NCBI RefSeq assembly: GCF_006542605.1
Contig: NZ_CP041223.1
Location: 1-64,000 of the forward strand
DNA: 64,000 nt
Reading direction: 5' to 3'
Source: Porphyrobacter sp. YT40
Lineage (GTDB): Bacteria; Pseudomonadota; Alphaproteobacteria; Sphingomonadales; Sphingomonadaceae
Position numbers and translations under genes: made by a program. Below are positions 24,779-34,067 of this stretch, piece after piece (position 1 is the first letter of the stretch; every line of letters starts with the position of its first letter). The notes beneath the pieces are model-generated. The model was not told the DNA's origin and did not search any database. It saw only the letters and a program-made list of their open reading frames with translations.

Positions 24779-25993
24779 ATGACTATCACACGCCCCGCGT
24801 GGGCCTATACGTTGCCGGCAGCCCTGCTGCTGATGGCTCCCTTCGACATCCTCGCGTCACTGGCGATGGATATTTATCTCCCCGTCGTCCCAGCGATGCC
24901 CGGCATCCTAAACACGACGCCATCCATGATCCAGCTCACGTTGAGCCTCTACATGGTCATGCTCGGCGTGGGACAGGTGATCTTTGGCCCAATATCGGAT
25001 CGCATCGGGCGACGGCCGATCTTGCTTGCGGGTGGGGCGCTTTTCATCGTCGCTTCTCTCGGAGCGGCATGGTCGTCAACGGCCGCAGCCTTCGTCGCTT
25101 TTCGCCTGCTACAAGCGGTCGGCGCGTCGGCGGCGTTGGTAGCGACGTTCGCGACGGTTCGCGACGTTTATGCCAGCCGCCCCGAGGGTGTCGTCATCTA
25201 CGGTCTTTTCAGTTCGATGCTGGCCTTCGTGCCCGCCCTTGGCCCCATCGCCGGAGCACTGATCGGCGAGTTTTTCGGATGGCGGGCGATATTCGTCACG
25301 CTGGCTGCACTTGCGTTGCCTGCACTCTTGAACGCCGGTTTCAGATGGCACGAAACCCGCCCCTCGGATGAAGTAAACACACGCCGTTCCGTTTTGCCTA
25401 TCTTCGTGAGTCCAACCTTTTGGGTTTACACGGTCGGCTTTAGCGCTGGCATGGGCACCTTCTTCGTCTTCTTCTCGACAGCCCCCCGAGTGCTCATAGG
25501 CCAAGCCGATTATTCCGAAATCGGGTTCAGTTTGGCTTTCGCCACTGTCGCACTCGCCATGATTGTGACAACCCGTTTCGCGAAGTCCTTTGTAGCCAGA
25601 TGGGGCATTGCGGGATGCGCGGCGCGTGGGATGGCGTTGCTCGTTTGCGGGGCGATTCTGTTGGGAATCGGTGAATTTTTCGGCTCACCATCGTTCCTCA
25701 GCTTCATCCTGCCAATGTGGGTAATGGCAGTCGGTATTGTCTTCACGGTGTCCGTCACCGCCAATGGTGCTCTCGCACAGTTCGACGACATCGCAGGATC
25801 GGCAGTCGCCTTCTATTTCTGCGTCCAAAGCCTGATCGTCAGCATCGTCGGGACACTAGCGGTAACGCTGTTGAACGGAGATACGGCTTGGCCCGTGATC
25901 TGTTACGCCACGACGATGGCGATGCTAGTTTCGACGGGTCTTGCGCTACTTCGATTCCGTGACGTTCACGCCGAGAGGTCGCCGGTCGTCTGA
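24779..25993 (+). CDS. floR: Chloramphenicol/florfenicol exporter FloR
   Basis: The 404-residue, 12-helix MFS drug:proton antiporter begins MTITRPAWAYTLPAALLLMA and contains GPISDRIGRRPILLAGG (motif A), RLLQAVGASAA and SVTANGALAQFDDIAGSAVA. Length and sequence follow FloR, with substitutions spread along the protein compared with the FloR sequence I remember, so it is a variant rather than the common allele. The gene is preceded by the leader peptide and hairpin. The order floR, lysR fragment, tetR(G), tet(G) is that of known resistance clusters such as the Salmonella genomic island 1 type. Confidence 0.95.
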   Translation: MTITRPAWAYTLPAALLLMAPFDILASLAMDIYLPVVPAMPGILNTTPSMIQLTLSLYMVMLGVGQVIFGPISDRIGRRPILLAGGALFIVASLGAAWSSTAAAFVAFRLLQAVGASAALVATFATVRDVYASRPEGVVIYGLFSSMLAFVPALGPIAGALIGEFFGWRAIFVTLAALALPALLNAGFRWHETRPSDEVNTRRSVLPIFVSPTFWVYTVGFSAGMGTFFVFFSTAPRVLIGQADYSEIGFSLAFATVALAMIVTTRFAKSFVARWGIAGCAARGMALLVCGAILLGIGEFFGSPSFLSFILPMWVMAVGIVFTVSVTANGALAQFDDIAGSAVAFYFCVQSLIVSIVGTLAVTLLNGDTAWPVICYATTMAMLVSTGLALLRFRDVHAERSPVV

Positions 25994-26001
25994 CCGGCGA
26001 C
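25978..26001. terminator. Hairpin at the end of floR
   Basis: GTCGCCGGTC and GACCGGCGAC form a perfect 10-bp stem with loop GTCT across the floR stop codon. No T-run follows, so factor-independent termination is uncertain. Confidence 0.4.
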
Positions 26002-26048
26002 TGGCAGGACGGTCGGCACCCATGCGGCGCACCCGTCATCGCAGCTTC

Positions 26049-26565
26049 ATGAATGGCGGTATCCTGTCCGGCAGGATACCGCTCATTTCCCTTGTTCAGT
26101 TCATGGCCGTTGCCGAGCATCTGAATTTTCGGCACGCGGCCAACGCGCTCGGCGTCAGTCAGTCGAGCGTCAGCGCGCGCGTGAAGGCGCTGGAGAAAAT
26201 CTTGGTGTCCTGCTGTTCGAGCGCCATGCGCGATGCGTCCGGCTAACGGATGCAGGCAGACATTTCATGGAGCTGGTCGCGGTGGGCGTCGATCAGCTCG
26301 ATCACGCCGTCAAGACCGCCGACATGACAGCGCAAGGCGAATGCGGCCGGCTACGCATCGGTGTCTATGCCCTGATTCCGGGCAGCTTCCTTGCAGAGCT
26401 GGTCGGCCAGTATCGGAAGGACCATCCCAATCTCGACATCGAAATCACGGAGGGCACCGCTGGCGGCCGGTCATCGACCGCCAGCTCGGCCGCGAGGTCA
26501 TGGGCGTCGTGCAGGGCGGATCGGAATCGTGGCAACTCGCGCGGCAGAGGGGGATAAGCCTCTAA
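26049..26565 (+). pseudogene. Broken LysR-family regulator gene
   Basis: The first frame gives a LysR HTH (LVQFMAVAEHLNFRHAANAL, then GVSQSSVSARVKALEKIL) and then derails. About 26205 a one-base loss moves the homology to another frame, which reads HFMELVAVGVDQLDHAVKTA and ECGRLRIGVYALIPGSFLAE. That frame loses homology again near 26465. A lysR remnant between floR and tetR(G) is a known passenger of this cluster. A GGTATCCTG/CAGGATACC hairpin lies at its start (26058-26080). Confidence 0.85.
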
Positions 26566-27188
26566 TCTGTTGTAGATGAACGTAGCCGCTCGAAACCGGT
26601 GATGAGGCTGTCAAGTCCGAAGTTGAACGCAGCATCTATGCCTTCTGTTTCCAACTCGTGAAACAGATCGTGCAGGAAGGACGATGCTGCCTGCCCGGAC
26701 ACATCTGATCTGTCCGACATTCTCTCATCGGCATCAGATGCCTGCTGCTCGAGAACGGAACCGACCACATAGTGACTGACCGCCCGGAGCGCCCAAACAG
26801 CGTGCTTCGGACCAAAGCCCGCCGCGCAGAGAAAGCGTATTTGTGTCTCGGCAGTGCCAAAATTCGGTTCTGTCGGTCGAGTGCCGGCATGGATGCGCGC
26901 CCCGTCGCGATAATAGAGCAACGCCGTTCTGAAACTCTGGGCGTTCTCTTTCAGGAATAGCCGCCAGTCTTCGTTCTCTTCGGGTAGCGAGCGGGTGTGG
27001 CGTTCCGTCAACATCGCCTCCGCAAGTGCGTCAAGCAGCGCGCGCTTGCTCTGGAAATGCCAGTAAAGCGCAGGCTGCTGAACCTTGAGGCGTTCAGCGA
27101 GCTTTCGCGTCGTCAGGTTGTCCATGCCAACCTCGTTCAGCAGCTCCAGCGCCGCTGCGATCACGGTGCCTTTGTCCAGTTTGGTCAT
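26562..27188 (-). CDS. tetR(G): Tetracycline repressor TetR, class G
   Basis: The 208-residue product begins MTKLDKGTVIAAALELLNEV and has the TetR helix-turn-helix (LTTRKLAERLKVQQPALYWH) at residues 25-44, then the tetracycline-binding core and the dimerisation helices. It is divergent from the efflux gene tet(G) and the two tet operators lie between them, so tetracycline should induce both genes. Length matches the class-G repressor. Confidence 0.95.
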   Translation of the reverse strand: MTKLDKGTVIAAALELLNEVGMDNLTTRKLAERLKVQQPALYWHFQSKRALLDALAEAMLTERHTRSLPEENEDWRLFLKENAQSFRTALLYYRDGARIHAGTRPTEPNFGTAETQIRFLCAAGFGPKHAVWALRAVSHYVVGSVLEQQASDADERMSDRSDVSGQAASSFLHDLFHELETEGIDAAFNFGLDSLITGFERLRSSTTD

Positions 27189-27208
27189 TCACGTTCCTCT
27201 GCCAGTGC

Positions 27209-27236
27209 TTGACAATTTATCAACGATAATTTCTAT
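27209..27236 (+). promoter_or_regulatory. Probable tet(G) promoter
   Basis: TTGACA at 27209-27214 and TTCTAT at 27231-27236 are 16 bases apart and point toward tet(G). The first tet operator occupies the spacer, so repressor binding would block RNA polymerase. Confidence 0.6.
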
Positions 27237-27259
27237 GTCTATGTTCTTATCATTGATAA
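27217..27259. promoter_or_regulatory. Pair of tet operators
   Basis: Two palindromes, TTATCAACGATAA (27217-27229) and TTATCATTGATAA (27247-27259), are 30 bp apart centre to centre. They have the TATCA-TGATA form of TetR operators and lie between the divergent tetR(G) and tet(G) genes. Confidence 0.88.
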
Positions 27260-27292
27260 AGTCGCTCGCATTGAGCGGCGCTGGAGTTTCAG

Positions 27293-28468
27293 GTGCGCAG
27301 CTCTGCCATCATCGCCCTGCTGATCGTCAGTCTCGACGCCATGGGACTCGGCCTCATCATGCCGGTCCTTCCGACGCTTCTGCGCGAGCTTGTGCCGGCG
27401 GAACAGGTCGCTGGTCACTATGGTGCTTTGCTGTCACTCTATGCGTTGATGCAGGTCGTCTTCGCGCCCGTGCTTGGAAAATTTTCAGATGCTTACGGCC
27501 GGCGTCCGGTGCTTCTGGCTTCTCTTGCGGGGGCCGGAGTCGATTACACGATTATGGCATCAGCGCCGGTCTTATGGGTTCTCTATATCGGCCGACTCGT
27601 TTCTGGCGTCACGGGAGCAACCGGAGCCGTAGCTGCCTCAACCATTGCCGATTCGACGGGGGAAGGTTCTCGCGCACGCTGGTTCGGCTACATGGGGGCC
27701 TGTTATGGAGCAGGCATGATTGCCGGGCCAGCACTTGGTGGCATGCTCGGTGGTATTTCTGCCCATGCTCCGTTTATCGCCGCTGCCCTTCTCAACGGCT
27801 TCGCGTTCCTGCTTGCCTGCATTTTTCTCAAGGAGACTCATCACAGCCATGGCGGGACCGGAAAGCCGGTTCGCATCAAACCATTCGTTCTGTTCCGGCT
27901 GGATGATGCATTGCGCGGGCTAGCTGCGCTTTTCGCAGTCTTCTTCATTATTCAACTGATCGGCCAAGTGCCTGCGGCCCTATGGGTCATCTATGGCGAG
28001 GACCGTTTTCAGTGGGACACCACGACTGTTGGTTTGTCGCTTGCGGCATTTGGAGCAACACATGCGATCTTCCAAGCGTTTGTTACCGGCCCGCTTTCAA
28101 GCCGGCTTGGAGAGCGGCGCACGCTACTCTTTGGCATGGCTGCGGATGCGACTGGCTTCATTCTTCTGGCTTTTGCCACGCAGGGATGGATGGTGTTCCC
28201 GATTTTGTTGCTGCTTGCCGCCGGAGGTGTTGGCATGCCGGCCTTGCAGGCAATGCTTTCAAACAATGTCAGCAGTAACAAGCAAGGAGCTTTACAGGGA
28301 ACGCTTACAAGCCTCACAAATCTAAGCTCTATCGCGGGACCGCTTGGCTTCACGGCACTCTATTCTGCCACCATAGGAGCATGGAACGGTTGGGTTTGGA
28401 TTGTCGGCGCGATCCTCTATTTAATATGTCTGCCAATACTACTCAGACCTTTCGCAACTTCATTGTGA
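27293..28468 (+). CDS. tet(G): Tetracycline efflux protein Tet(G)
   Basis: The 391-residue, 12-helix MFS antiporter exports the tetracycline-metal complex in exchange for protons. It begins with a GTG (MRSSAIIALLIVSLDAMGLG) and has motif A as GKFSDAYGRRPVLLAS, GRLVSGVTGATGAVAASTIA and the central loop before VRIKPFVLFRLDDALRG. Length equals the class-G protein. Regulation is by TetR(G) through the operators upstream. IS6100 copy 2 begins 30 bases after the stop. Confidence 0.96.
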   Translation: MRSSAIIALLIVSLDAMGLGLIMPVLPTLLRELVPAEQVAGHYGALLSLYALMQVVFAPVLGKFSDAYGRRPVLLASLAGAGVDYTIMASAPVLWVLYIGRLVSGVTGATGAVAASTIADSTGEGSRARWFGYMGACYGAGMIAGPALGGMLGGISAHAPFIAAALLNGFAFLLACIFLKETHHSHGGTGKPVRIKPFVLFRLDDALRGLAALFAVFFIIQLIGQVPAALWVIYGEDRFQWDTTTVGLSLAAFGATHAIFQAFVTGPLSSRLGERRTLLFGMAADATGFILLAFATQGWMVFPILLLLAAGGVGMPALQAMLSNNVSSNKQGALQGTLTSLTNLSSIAGPLGFTALYSATIGAWNGWVWIVGAILYLICLPILLRPFATSL

Positions 28469-28498
28469 TTGAGTCATGGCGAATTGGTATGCGTAGAC

Positions 28499-29378
28499 GG
28501 CTCTGTTGCAAAGATTGGCGGCAGTCAGAGGTAGGCTGTCGCTCTGCGCCGATCAGGCGGCTGCTGCGAAATGGTGGTTGAGCATGCCCATGGCCTCCGT
28601 CAGCGCCGAGGGCCCAATGCCAAAAGCTCTCTCCACAAGGCGCACCTCGCCCCTGATGCCGGGCTGCAGGCACCAGGGGCGAGCCTGTCCTTTGCGCAGG
28701 GCTCGCATGACTTCGAATCCCTTGATCGTGGCATAGGCCGTGGGGATCGATTTGAAACCGCGCACCGGCTTGATCAGTATCTTGAGCTTTCCGTGATCGG
28801 CCTCGATCACGTTATTGAGATACTTCACCTGCCGGTGGGCCGTCTCCCGGTCCAGCTTTCCTTCGCGCTTCAATTCGGTGATCGCTGCACCATAGCTCGG
28901 CGCTTTGTCGGTATTGAGCGTGGCAGGCTTTTCCCAGTGCTTCAGGCCTCGCAGGGCCTTGCCCAGGAACCGCTTCGCTGCCTTGGCGCTGCGGGTCGGC
29001 GACAGGTAGAAATCGATCGTGTCGCCCCGCTTGTCGACTGCCCGGTACAGGTAGGTCCACTTGCCCCGCACCTTGACGTAGGTTTCATCCAGGCGCCAGC
29101 TCGGATCAAAGCCACGCCGCCAGAACCAGCGCAGCCGCTTCTCCATCTCCGGGGCGTAGCACTGGACCCAGCGATAGATCGTCGTATGGTCGACCGAAAT
29201 GCCGCGTTCCGCCAGCATTTCCTCAAGGTCGCGATAGCTGATCGGATAGCGACAATACCAGCGCACCGCCCACAGGATCACATCACCCTGGAAATGGCGC
29301 CACTTGAAATCCGTCATCGTTCCGTCCGTCCAATCTCCGCCAAGCATGCTCAAGCTTCACGATTTTTGCAACAGAGCC
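28499..29378 (-). mobile_element. IS6100, copy 2
   Basis: This copy is 880 bp with the same ends and orientation as copies 1 and 3. With copy 1 it forms a direct-repeat composite of about 5.7 kb carrying floR, tetR(G) and tet(G). Flanking octamers (GCGTAGAC, TCGGACAG) do not match each other or those of the other copies. Confidence 0.97.
28553..29317 (-). CDS. tnpA: IS6100 transposase
   Basis: The 254-residue transposase appears identical to the copy-1 product, with all three catalytic acidic residues (LDETY, NTDKA, EADHG) intact, so it should be functional. Confidence 0.96.
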   Translation of the reverse strand: MTDFKWRHFQGDVILWAVRWYCRYPISYRDLEEMLAERGISVDHTTIYRWVQCYAPEMEKRLRWFWRRGFDPSWRLDETYVKVRGKWTYLYRAVDKRGDTIDFYLSPTRSAKAAKRFLGKALRGLKHWEKPATLNTDKAPSYGAAITELKREGKLDRETAHRQVKYLNNVIEADHGKLKILIKPVRGFKSIPTAYATIKGFEVMRALRKGQARPWCLQPGIRGEVRLVERAFGIGPSALTEAMGMLNHHFAAAA

Positions 29379-30568
29379 TCGGACAGGGCATTTTCGGGGC
29401 CTTTCTGATGCCTATGTCGCAAACCCTGCTGCTGCGCGTATTCCCGCCCGAGCAGCAAAACATCGGCATGGGCATGTGGGCAATGACGCTGCTGCTTGGG
29501 CCTGCACTCGGCCCGATCATCGGGGGCTGGCTGACCGATAACTGGTCCTGGCACTGGATATTCCTGATCAACGTGCCAGTTGCCCTGCTTTCCATCATCG
29601 GCGGGGCCGTCCTGCTCCGCCCGATTGAAACCGAACGCCGCGTCTTGCCAATCGATTATGTTGGCCTTGTTCTGCTGGTTATTTGGGTCGGCTGCTTGCA
29701 GGTCATCCTCGATATTGGCCGCAACCATGACTGGTTCGGTGACCCGCTGATCGTCGTGCTGGCTATAACGTCGGCTGTCGCATTCCTGATTTTTGTCGTC
29801 TGGGAACTCACCGAAGACCATCCCGTGGTCGATCTGCGCATTCTGCGGCATCGGGGGCTGAGTGTCAGCCTCGTAGTCCTCTCAATCAGTTTCGGCGCCT
29901 ATTTCGCGGGCTTTGTGATTGTTCCGCAGTGGCAACAGGCATGGCTGGGCTTCACCGCGACGCAGGCAGGCTATTCGTCTTCATTCTCGGCGATCGCGGG
30001 TCTCCTGACAGCACCGCTTGTCGTGATGCTGATGCCGCGGCTCGATCCCCGCTTGCTGGTTTCGGGAGGCATCGTTTGGCTGGCCGTGATGGGGCTCTTG
30101 CGGACATTCTGGGCCACCGACAGCGATTTCTGGACACTCAGCATACCCCAATTCGTTCAAGGGCTGGGCATGACTTTCCTGATGTTGCCGATCATCAACC
30201 TGACGTTGAGTACCGTGGACGAGCATGAAGTCGCATCAGCCGCAGGCTTGCAAAGTTTCATGCGTACCATTGCGACGGCATTCGCGACTTCGGTTTCGCT
30301 GACCTATTGGGGCGACACCCAGCGCGCGGCACGCAACGATATAGCGGGCGTTCTGCAACCGGACGCTGAAGGCGGCGCAATTGCCGGACTGGGCTTCTCA
30401 CCCGAGGGTGCGCGCCAAATGCTGAGCAACATGGTCGAGGTAGAGGCCACGACCCTGTCTGTGCTGCACGTCTTCTGGACGACATCCGCAATTCTGCTGA
30501 TCGCTGCGGCACTCATCTGGCTAGCGCCCCGGCCCAAGCGGAGCGGCGGCGTGTCGATGGGGCATTGA
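29379..30568 (+). pseudogene. EmrB-type DHA2 MFS exporter, 5' end removed by IS6100
   Basis: The frame is open across the IS boundary and encodes about 396 residues of a 14-helix DHA2 drug exporter. GMWAMTLLLGPALGPIIGGW and WIFLINVPVALLSIIGG are the family's characteristic segments after helix 4. Roughly the first 110-120 residues, including motif A, are missing and replaced by IS6100. EmrB-type proteins normally work with an EmrA adaptor and a TolC-like channel. The fragment cannot be a working transporter; it marks the former site of the gene. Confidence 0.88.
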
Positions 30569-30947
30569 ACGCGCCTGTTGGGGGAAGTGACGGAACGGGC
30601 GTGGTTCACCGCATCCAGCCAAGAATAGCGTCCGCCTGCCCACGGGAATCGTGCGGTGAACTCCTCCAAGTCCACCATCTCGACAGGATCATTGGTGTCG
30701 AGTCCTGGAAGTGAAGGGAAGCGTGACGGGCGGGAGATGAACCAACCGAAGCAGTTAACGGCGAGTGCGGCGGAGCTTTCGGGACTCTCAAGTTTGACTG
30801 ACCCTACTTCGTTTCTGCCAGCAGCGCCAAATCGATCCAAGACATGTTCGACTGGAACACTGGGAAGAAACCCTGTCAAACTCAACGCGGATTCGTTGCC
30901 ATCATCCGCTTTTAGACCGCGACTATGCAAAGTTCTTACGTCCTCAA
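30569..30947. other. Region of 379 bp with no gene supported
   Basis: Open frames exist on both strands but none has a ribosome binding site or a recognisable domain. It separates the emrB remnant from the phosphoribosyltransferase-like gene and probably is junction DNA of two mobile segments. Confidence 0.5.
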
Positions 30948-31715
30948 TCAGTCACCTGGCTCAACCGCTGTCTGGAGACCTCGGCCACGTGCTTCGACTG
31001 CTGCCTGAGCCAGGAAATCCTCGATGGCGGCAACGGAGTGCTGACGACATAGGTTGAGGGCTTCGACTTCCGTGAGGCAGTCGATCCCGTAGCCGAATTG
31101 GCTTTTCCAGAGGTCGTCAAGTGCTTGGCCATGATGCTCCCATAACACAATTCGGGTTGCGGGCTGAAATGAAATTATGCGCGCGTCCCGGCTCTCGGTC
31201 AGGGTCGTGATCGCGATGACCTCTCCGCCGCGCGCCTCGACGTAACCGCGCAGGTTGGCGAGAGTGCCGCCAAGGCCGACGTGATCGTCAACAAGCACAT
31301 AGTTTGCACCCGGCTGGACCTGCCCTTCGAACGTCGCCGGGGTAACCAGCCGCTGAAATGCCGGGGCACGGGTATGGCCGACTTTGTTTGTCTGGACGAT
31401 TTCACCGGCGATGACGGGGGTTCCAAGTTCGCTGCCCAACACCTGCGCCATCGCATCGGGGATCGCGTTGAATCCCGTCAACTCGTCGGCCACGACCGGC
31501 AGGAGCAGAGTAGGCCGATTGCCGATGATCTCGTGAAGACTCACTATTCCATCTGGCGACAGTAGATCGGATGCCAGCATGAGAGCCGCCTCGGCATCCC
31601 CCGCCTTTGCGGCGGCGTAACCCGGATGGTTATCACGTGTGCGGACATCTGTGTGGATCACTACATCGGGGAAATCGGGTGGCCAGGGCAATCGGGTTGG
31701 CAATGGGTTGCTCAT
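30948..31715 (-). CDS. Phosphoribosyltransferase-domain protein
   Basis: The 255-residue product has YVLVDDHVGLGGTLANLRGY near residue 160, the PRPP-binding loop of the type I phosphoribosyltransferase fold (hydrophobic strand, two acidic residues, then a Gly-rich loop). I chose ATG 31715 (MSNPLPTRLPWPPD); the frame extends upstream but that part looks non-coding. The nucleobase substrate is unknown. Such genes travel beside integrases in sphingomonad integrative elements. It is divergent from alpA. Confidence 0.7.
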   Translation of the reverse strand: MSNPLPTRLPWPPDFPDVVIHTDVRTRDNHPGYAAAKAGDAEAALMLASDLLSPDGIVSLHEIIGNRPTLLLPVVADELTGFNAIPDAMAQVLGSELGTPVIAGEIVQTNKVGHTRAPAFQRLVTPATFEGQVQPGANYVLVDDHVGLGGTLANLRGYVEARGGEVIAITTLTESRDARIISFQPATRIVLWEHHGQALDDLWKSQFGYGIDCLTEVEALNLCRQHSVAAIEDFLAQAAVEARGRGLQTAVEPGD

Positions 31716-32091
31716 CTCGTGAACATGCCCACAGGCGGGTTGAAAAGCCAGAACCCGATAGCGCGCACCAAGTTGAACCGGCAATTTGCGCGATTCGCGC
31801 GCAAAATCCACCGATGCCGACGCAGATTTGCGGCGATGACGGCGCAAATGCCCGACGATGAAGCGCATTACCGCAAAACTCTTGTTTGAACTGCTTTCCG
31901 CGCCCTCGCATTTCTCGCCGCGCCTTTCCGTCTCATGCCTTCTATTGCCTTGTCATGGCGTCCTTTTCCCAATCCATCCGACTGCGCCCTGCGCTACGAT
32001 GTACCGGAAATGTTCTTGCCTTCGCGAAGCAGGCCGCCAATCCTTGGTCTCGGGAGGTTTCATCAACTGCCAACTTATGGAAGCAAGTCCC
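31716..32091. other. Divergent intergenic region, no gene seen
   Basis: The 376 bp between the phosphoribosyltransferase-like gene (minus) and alpA (plus) has open frames without start signals. It must contain both promoters. No operator could be identified with confidence. Confidence 0.5.
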
Positions 32092-32307
32092 ATGTCGAAT
32101 GCCGAAAAGATCATCCGCCTCAAGACCGTTCTCGACCGCACCGGCCTTTCCCGCTCCACGCTCTATCGCAAGATCGCCGAGGGGACATTTCCGCCCCAGG
32201 TCAGGATCAGCATCCACGGTGCGGGTTGGCATGAATCGGCAGTGAGCGGCTGGATCGCCGATCCTGCTGCCTACCGCCACAGTCAGAGGGAGAGCCGGGT
32301 GTCATGA
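32092..32307 (+). CDS. AlpA-family phage/ICE transcriptional regulator
   Basis: The 71-residue product begins MSNAEKIIRLKTVLDRTGLS and continues RSTLYRKIAEGTFPPQVRIS and GWHESAVSGWI, the AlpA/MerR-like helix-turn-helix with the typical W-E/D-V-x-W ending. AlpA proteins usually activate excision genes. The start may also be ATG 32077. The stop overlaps the next gene as ATGA. Confidence 0.85.
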   Translation: MSNAEKIIRLKTVLDRTGLSRSTLYRKIAEGTFPPQVRISIHGAGWHESAVSGWIADPAAYRHSQRESRVS

Positions 32308-32492
32308 ACGCGCTCCCTGATCCAATATGCGTCCGGGTCAACGATGCCGCCCGCATGATCGGTGTGGGCCGGACCAAACTCTACGAACTAATTGCCAGTG
32401 GCGAAGTGCAGGCCGTCAAACTTGGCAAGTCCACCCGAATTACCACTGCGAGCTTGCATGAGCTAATCAGGCAGCAACGCGATCCTCTGTAG
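32304..32492 (+). CDS. Excisionase-like DNA-binding protein
   Basis: The 62-residue product carries ICVRVNDAARMIGVGRTKLY and SGEVQAVKLGKSTRITTASL, an excisionase/MerR-type winged helix. It is coupled to alpA by an ATGA overlap and its 3' end overlaps the convergent integrase gene by 26 bp. A recombination directionality factor for the neighbouring integrase is likely. Confidence 0.82.
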   Translation: MNALPDPICVRVNDAARMIGVGRTKLYELIASGEVQAVKLGKSTRITTASLHELIRQQRDPL

Positions 32493-33672
32493 GCTCTGCC
32501 GCCGCATCGGCTGGCGTTGCCTCGGCGCGGGGCGGGCTATCCAGATAGTCCGCCCACAGCTTCATCAAGCCGCGCCGCTTCTCGAAAAAGTCAGTTCGGC
32601 GATAGGCAGCTTCAACTTTGTCGGGCAGTTTGTGGGCCAAAGCCTTGTCTGCCACCTCCTTGGGATATTCGGTGCATTCCGACGACCAGTCGGTAAAGGC
32701 GGAGCGGAAGCCGTGAACCGTCACGCCGCTTATGCCGTCATCGCGCAAAAGCTTCGTCATCGTCATGTCGCTGATCGGCTTCTTTCCATCCTTGGAAAAG
32801 ACGAGGCCGATATCGCTGGCGCGCTCGTCCCATCGCCTGCGGAGCAATGCGACCGTGGGTGCGGACAACGGCACGACATGAGTTTCGCGGGCCTTCATAC
32901 GCTCGCCGGGTATAGTCCAGACCGCGTTGTCCAGGTCGAACTCTGTCCAGACTGCAAGCCGGGTTTCGTTCGATCGGACAGCGTTGTAGATCGTGAAGCG
33001 CAAGGCGTCGCGCCCGATCGTCGGCGCAGCGTTCGCCAATTTCCGCATGAGGGCAGGGACTTCAGCATAGGGCATGGCCTCCATGTGGCCGCGCTTGTCG
33101 TTCTGGCGCGGTAGCCCCTTGCGAACGGATCGCAGTGAAACTTCCTCCGGCACCCAGCCTTTGACGTGGGCGAAATCCAACACCACGCCGATGCGCTGCA
33201 ACATGCGCCTCGCCGTTTCGGGAACCTCCAGCCAGATAGGGGAGAGCGCCTCGGCAACGCAGGCGCTATCGACCTGATCGACTTGCTTCCCTCCGATCCG
33301 GGGAAAGACATGCCGCTCAAAGCCAGACAGCCAACGCGCGTGATGGCCCTCCTTCCAACCGTCGCCAAGTGTTTCATGGCAGCTCCGGGTTGCGACCTCG
33401 AAGGTCGGGATGACCTTCCGTGCCTTGCGGCGCTCGGCAACAGGATCGAAGCCTTCGCGCACTTGCCTGCGCAACTTGGAGGCGGCCTCACGCGCTTCGG
33501 CTAGCGAAACGTCCAGTGCTGAACCCAGCCCATAGTCGCGGCGCTGCCCATTCAACTGCATTCGCAGCATCCAAGTCCGCGCACCGCTTGGCTTCACCAG
33601 CAGGCAAAGGCCACGGCCATCGACGTGGCGACCGGGCTTGGCATTCTTTACTTTCAGGATCGTCAGCGGCAT
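32467..33672 (-). CDS. int: P4-type tyrosine recombinase/integrase
   Basis: The 401-residue product begins MPLTILKVKNAKPGRHVDGR, an N-terminal DUF4102-like arm-binding domain. The catalytic domain shows the active-site Arg in YNAVRSNETRL, HGFR in VTVHGFRSAFTDW, the following His in KALAHKLP and the nucleophilic Tyr in EAAYRRTDFF. All key residues are present. It is convergent with the alpA-xis pair. A tRNA T-arm-like sequence adjoins its start codon. Confidence 0.92.
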   Translation of the reverse strand: MPLTILKVKNAKPGRHVDGRGLCLLVKPSGARTWMLRMQLNGQRRDYGLGSALDVSLAEAREAASKLRRQVREGFDPVAERRKARKVIPTFEVATRSCHETLGDGWKEGHHARWLSGFERHVFPRIGGKQVDQVDSACVAEALSPIWLEVPETARRMLQRIGVVLDFAHVKGWVPEEVSLRSVRKGLPRQNDKRGHMEAMPYAEVPALMRKLANAAPTIGRDALRFTIYNAVRSNETRLAVWTEFDLDNAVWTIPGERMKARETHVVPLSAPTVALLRRRWDERASDIGLVFSKDGKKPISDMTMTKLLRDDGISGVTVHGFRSAFTDWSSECTEYPKEVADKALAHKLPDKVEAAYRRTDFFEKRRGLMKLWADYLDSPPRAEATPADAAAEPTEDRVAA

Positions 33673-33700
33673 CAGGTTCGAGTCCCTGTTAGGGAATCAC
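33672..33700 (+). other. tRNA T-arm-like sequence, possible attachment site
   Basis: CAGG-TTCGAGTC-CCTG at 33673-33688 has the stem and loop of a tRNA T-arm and touches the integrase start. P4-type integrases recombine at tRNA 3' ends and often sit directly beside att. No complete tRNA and no second copy of this sequence was found in the window, so this is a weak call. Confidence 0.3.
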
Positions 33701-34067
33701 ACCCCCGAAAAGGCGGCATTTTGTTCCCACAATCGTTCCCACATTTCGGCGGGAATTCAGGCAATTCGAAGCGACCGACCGCGAATACGTTACAAGATAA
33801 ATCGCTGATTTTACAGTGGACTTAAGGACGTTCTGAAATCGCCTGAGACGAAAGTTATAGCGCCTCCTCCGCTACCATCCCGGATTGTCCACCGGTGGCC
33901 CACTGAGGCCACTGGCAGACATTTTTCGAGGAAAATCAAATATTTTTCGCGTCCCGTTGCGTACGCCGGCGTCCCGGTGCGACCCGCTGCGGCCACCCAC
34001 GGCGATTTGGATTGGGGGTATTTTGGGGGTATTTTTCGGCTGTCCCCAAAACAGGCGATACCCCCAG
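33701..34067. promoter_or_regulatory. Region between two divergent integrases with inverted repeats
   Basis: No gene is seen. GGGGGTAT occurs at 34014-34021 and 34025-34032, and its complement ATACCCCC at 34058-34065, just before the second integrase ATG. TTTTGGGG (34021-34028) pairs with CCCCAAAA (34044-34051). These are candidates for an attachment core, integrase arm sites or an operator for integrase autoregulation. Confidence 0.45.

Noticed and set aside
23685-29378. Simple composite transposon inserted as a unit with target duplication
   Set aside because: The bases outside the two IS6100 copies do not match, and genes are broken on both sides without a matching partner, so a simple single insertion is not supported.
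30304-30930. Minus-strand open frame of 208 codons downstream of the emrB remnant
   Set aside because: Its first half is antisense to emrB and the rest has no ribosome binding site or recognisable domain.
33672-33700. Complete tRNA gene next to the integrase
   Set aside because: Only a T-arm can be folded; the preceding bases are integrase coding sequence and contain no anticodon or D-arm in register.
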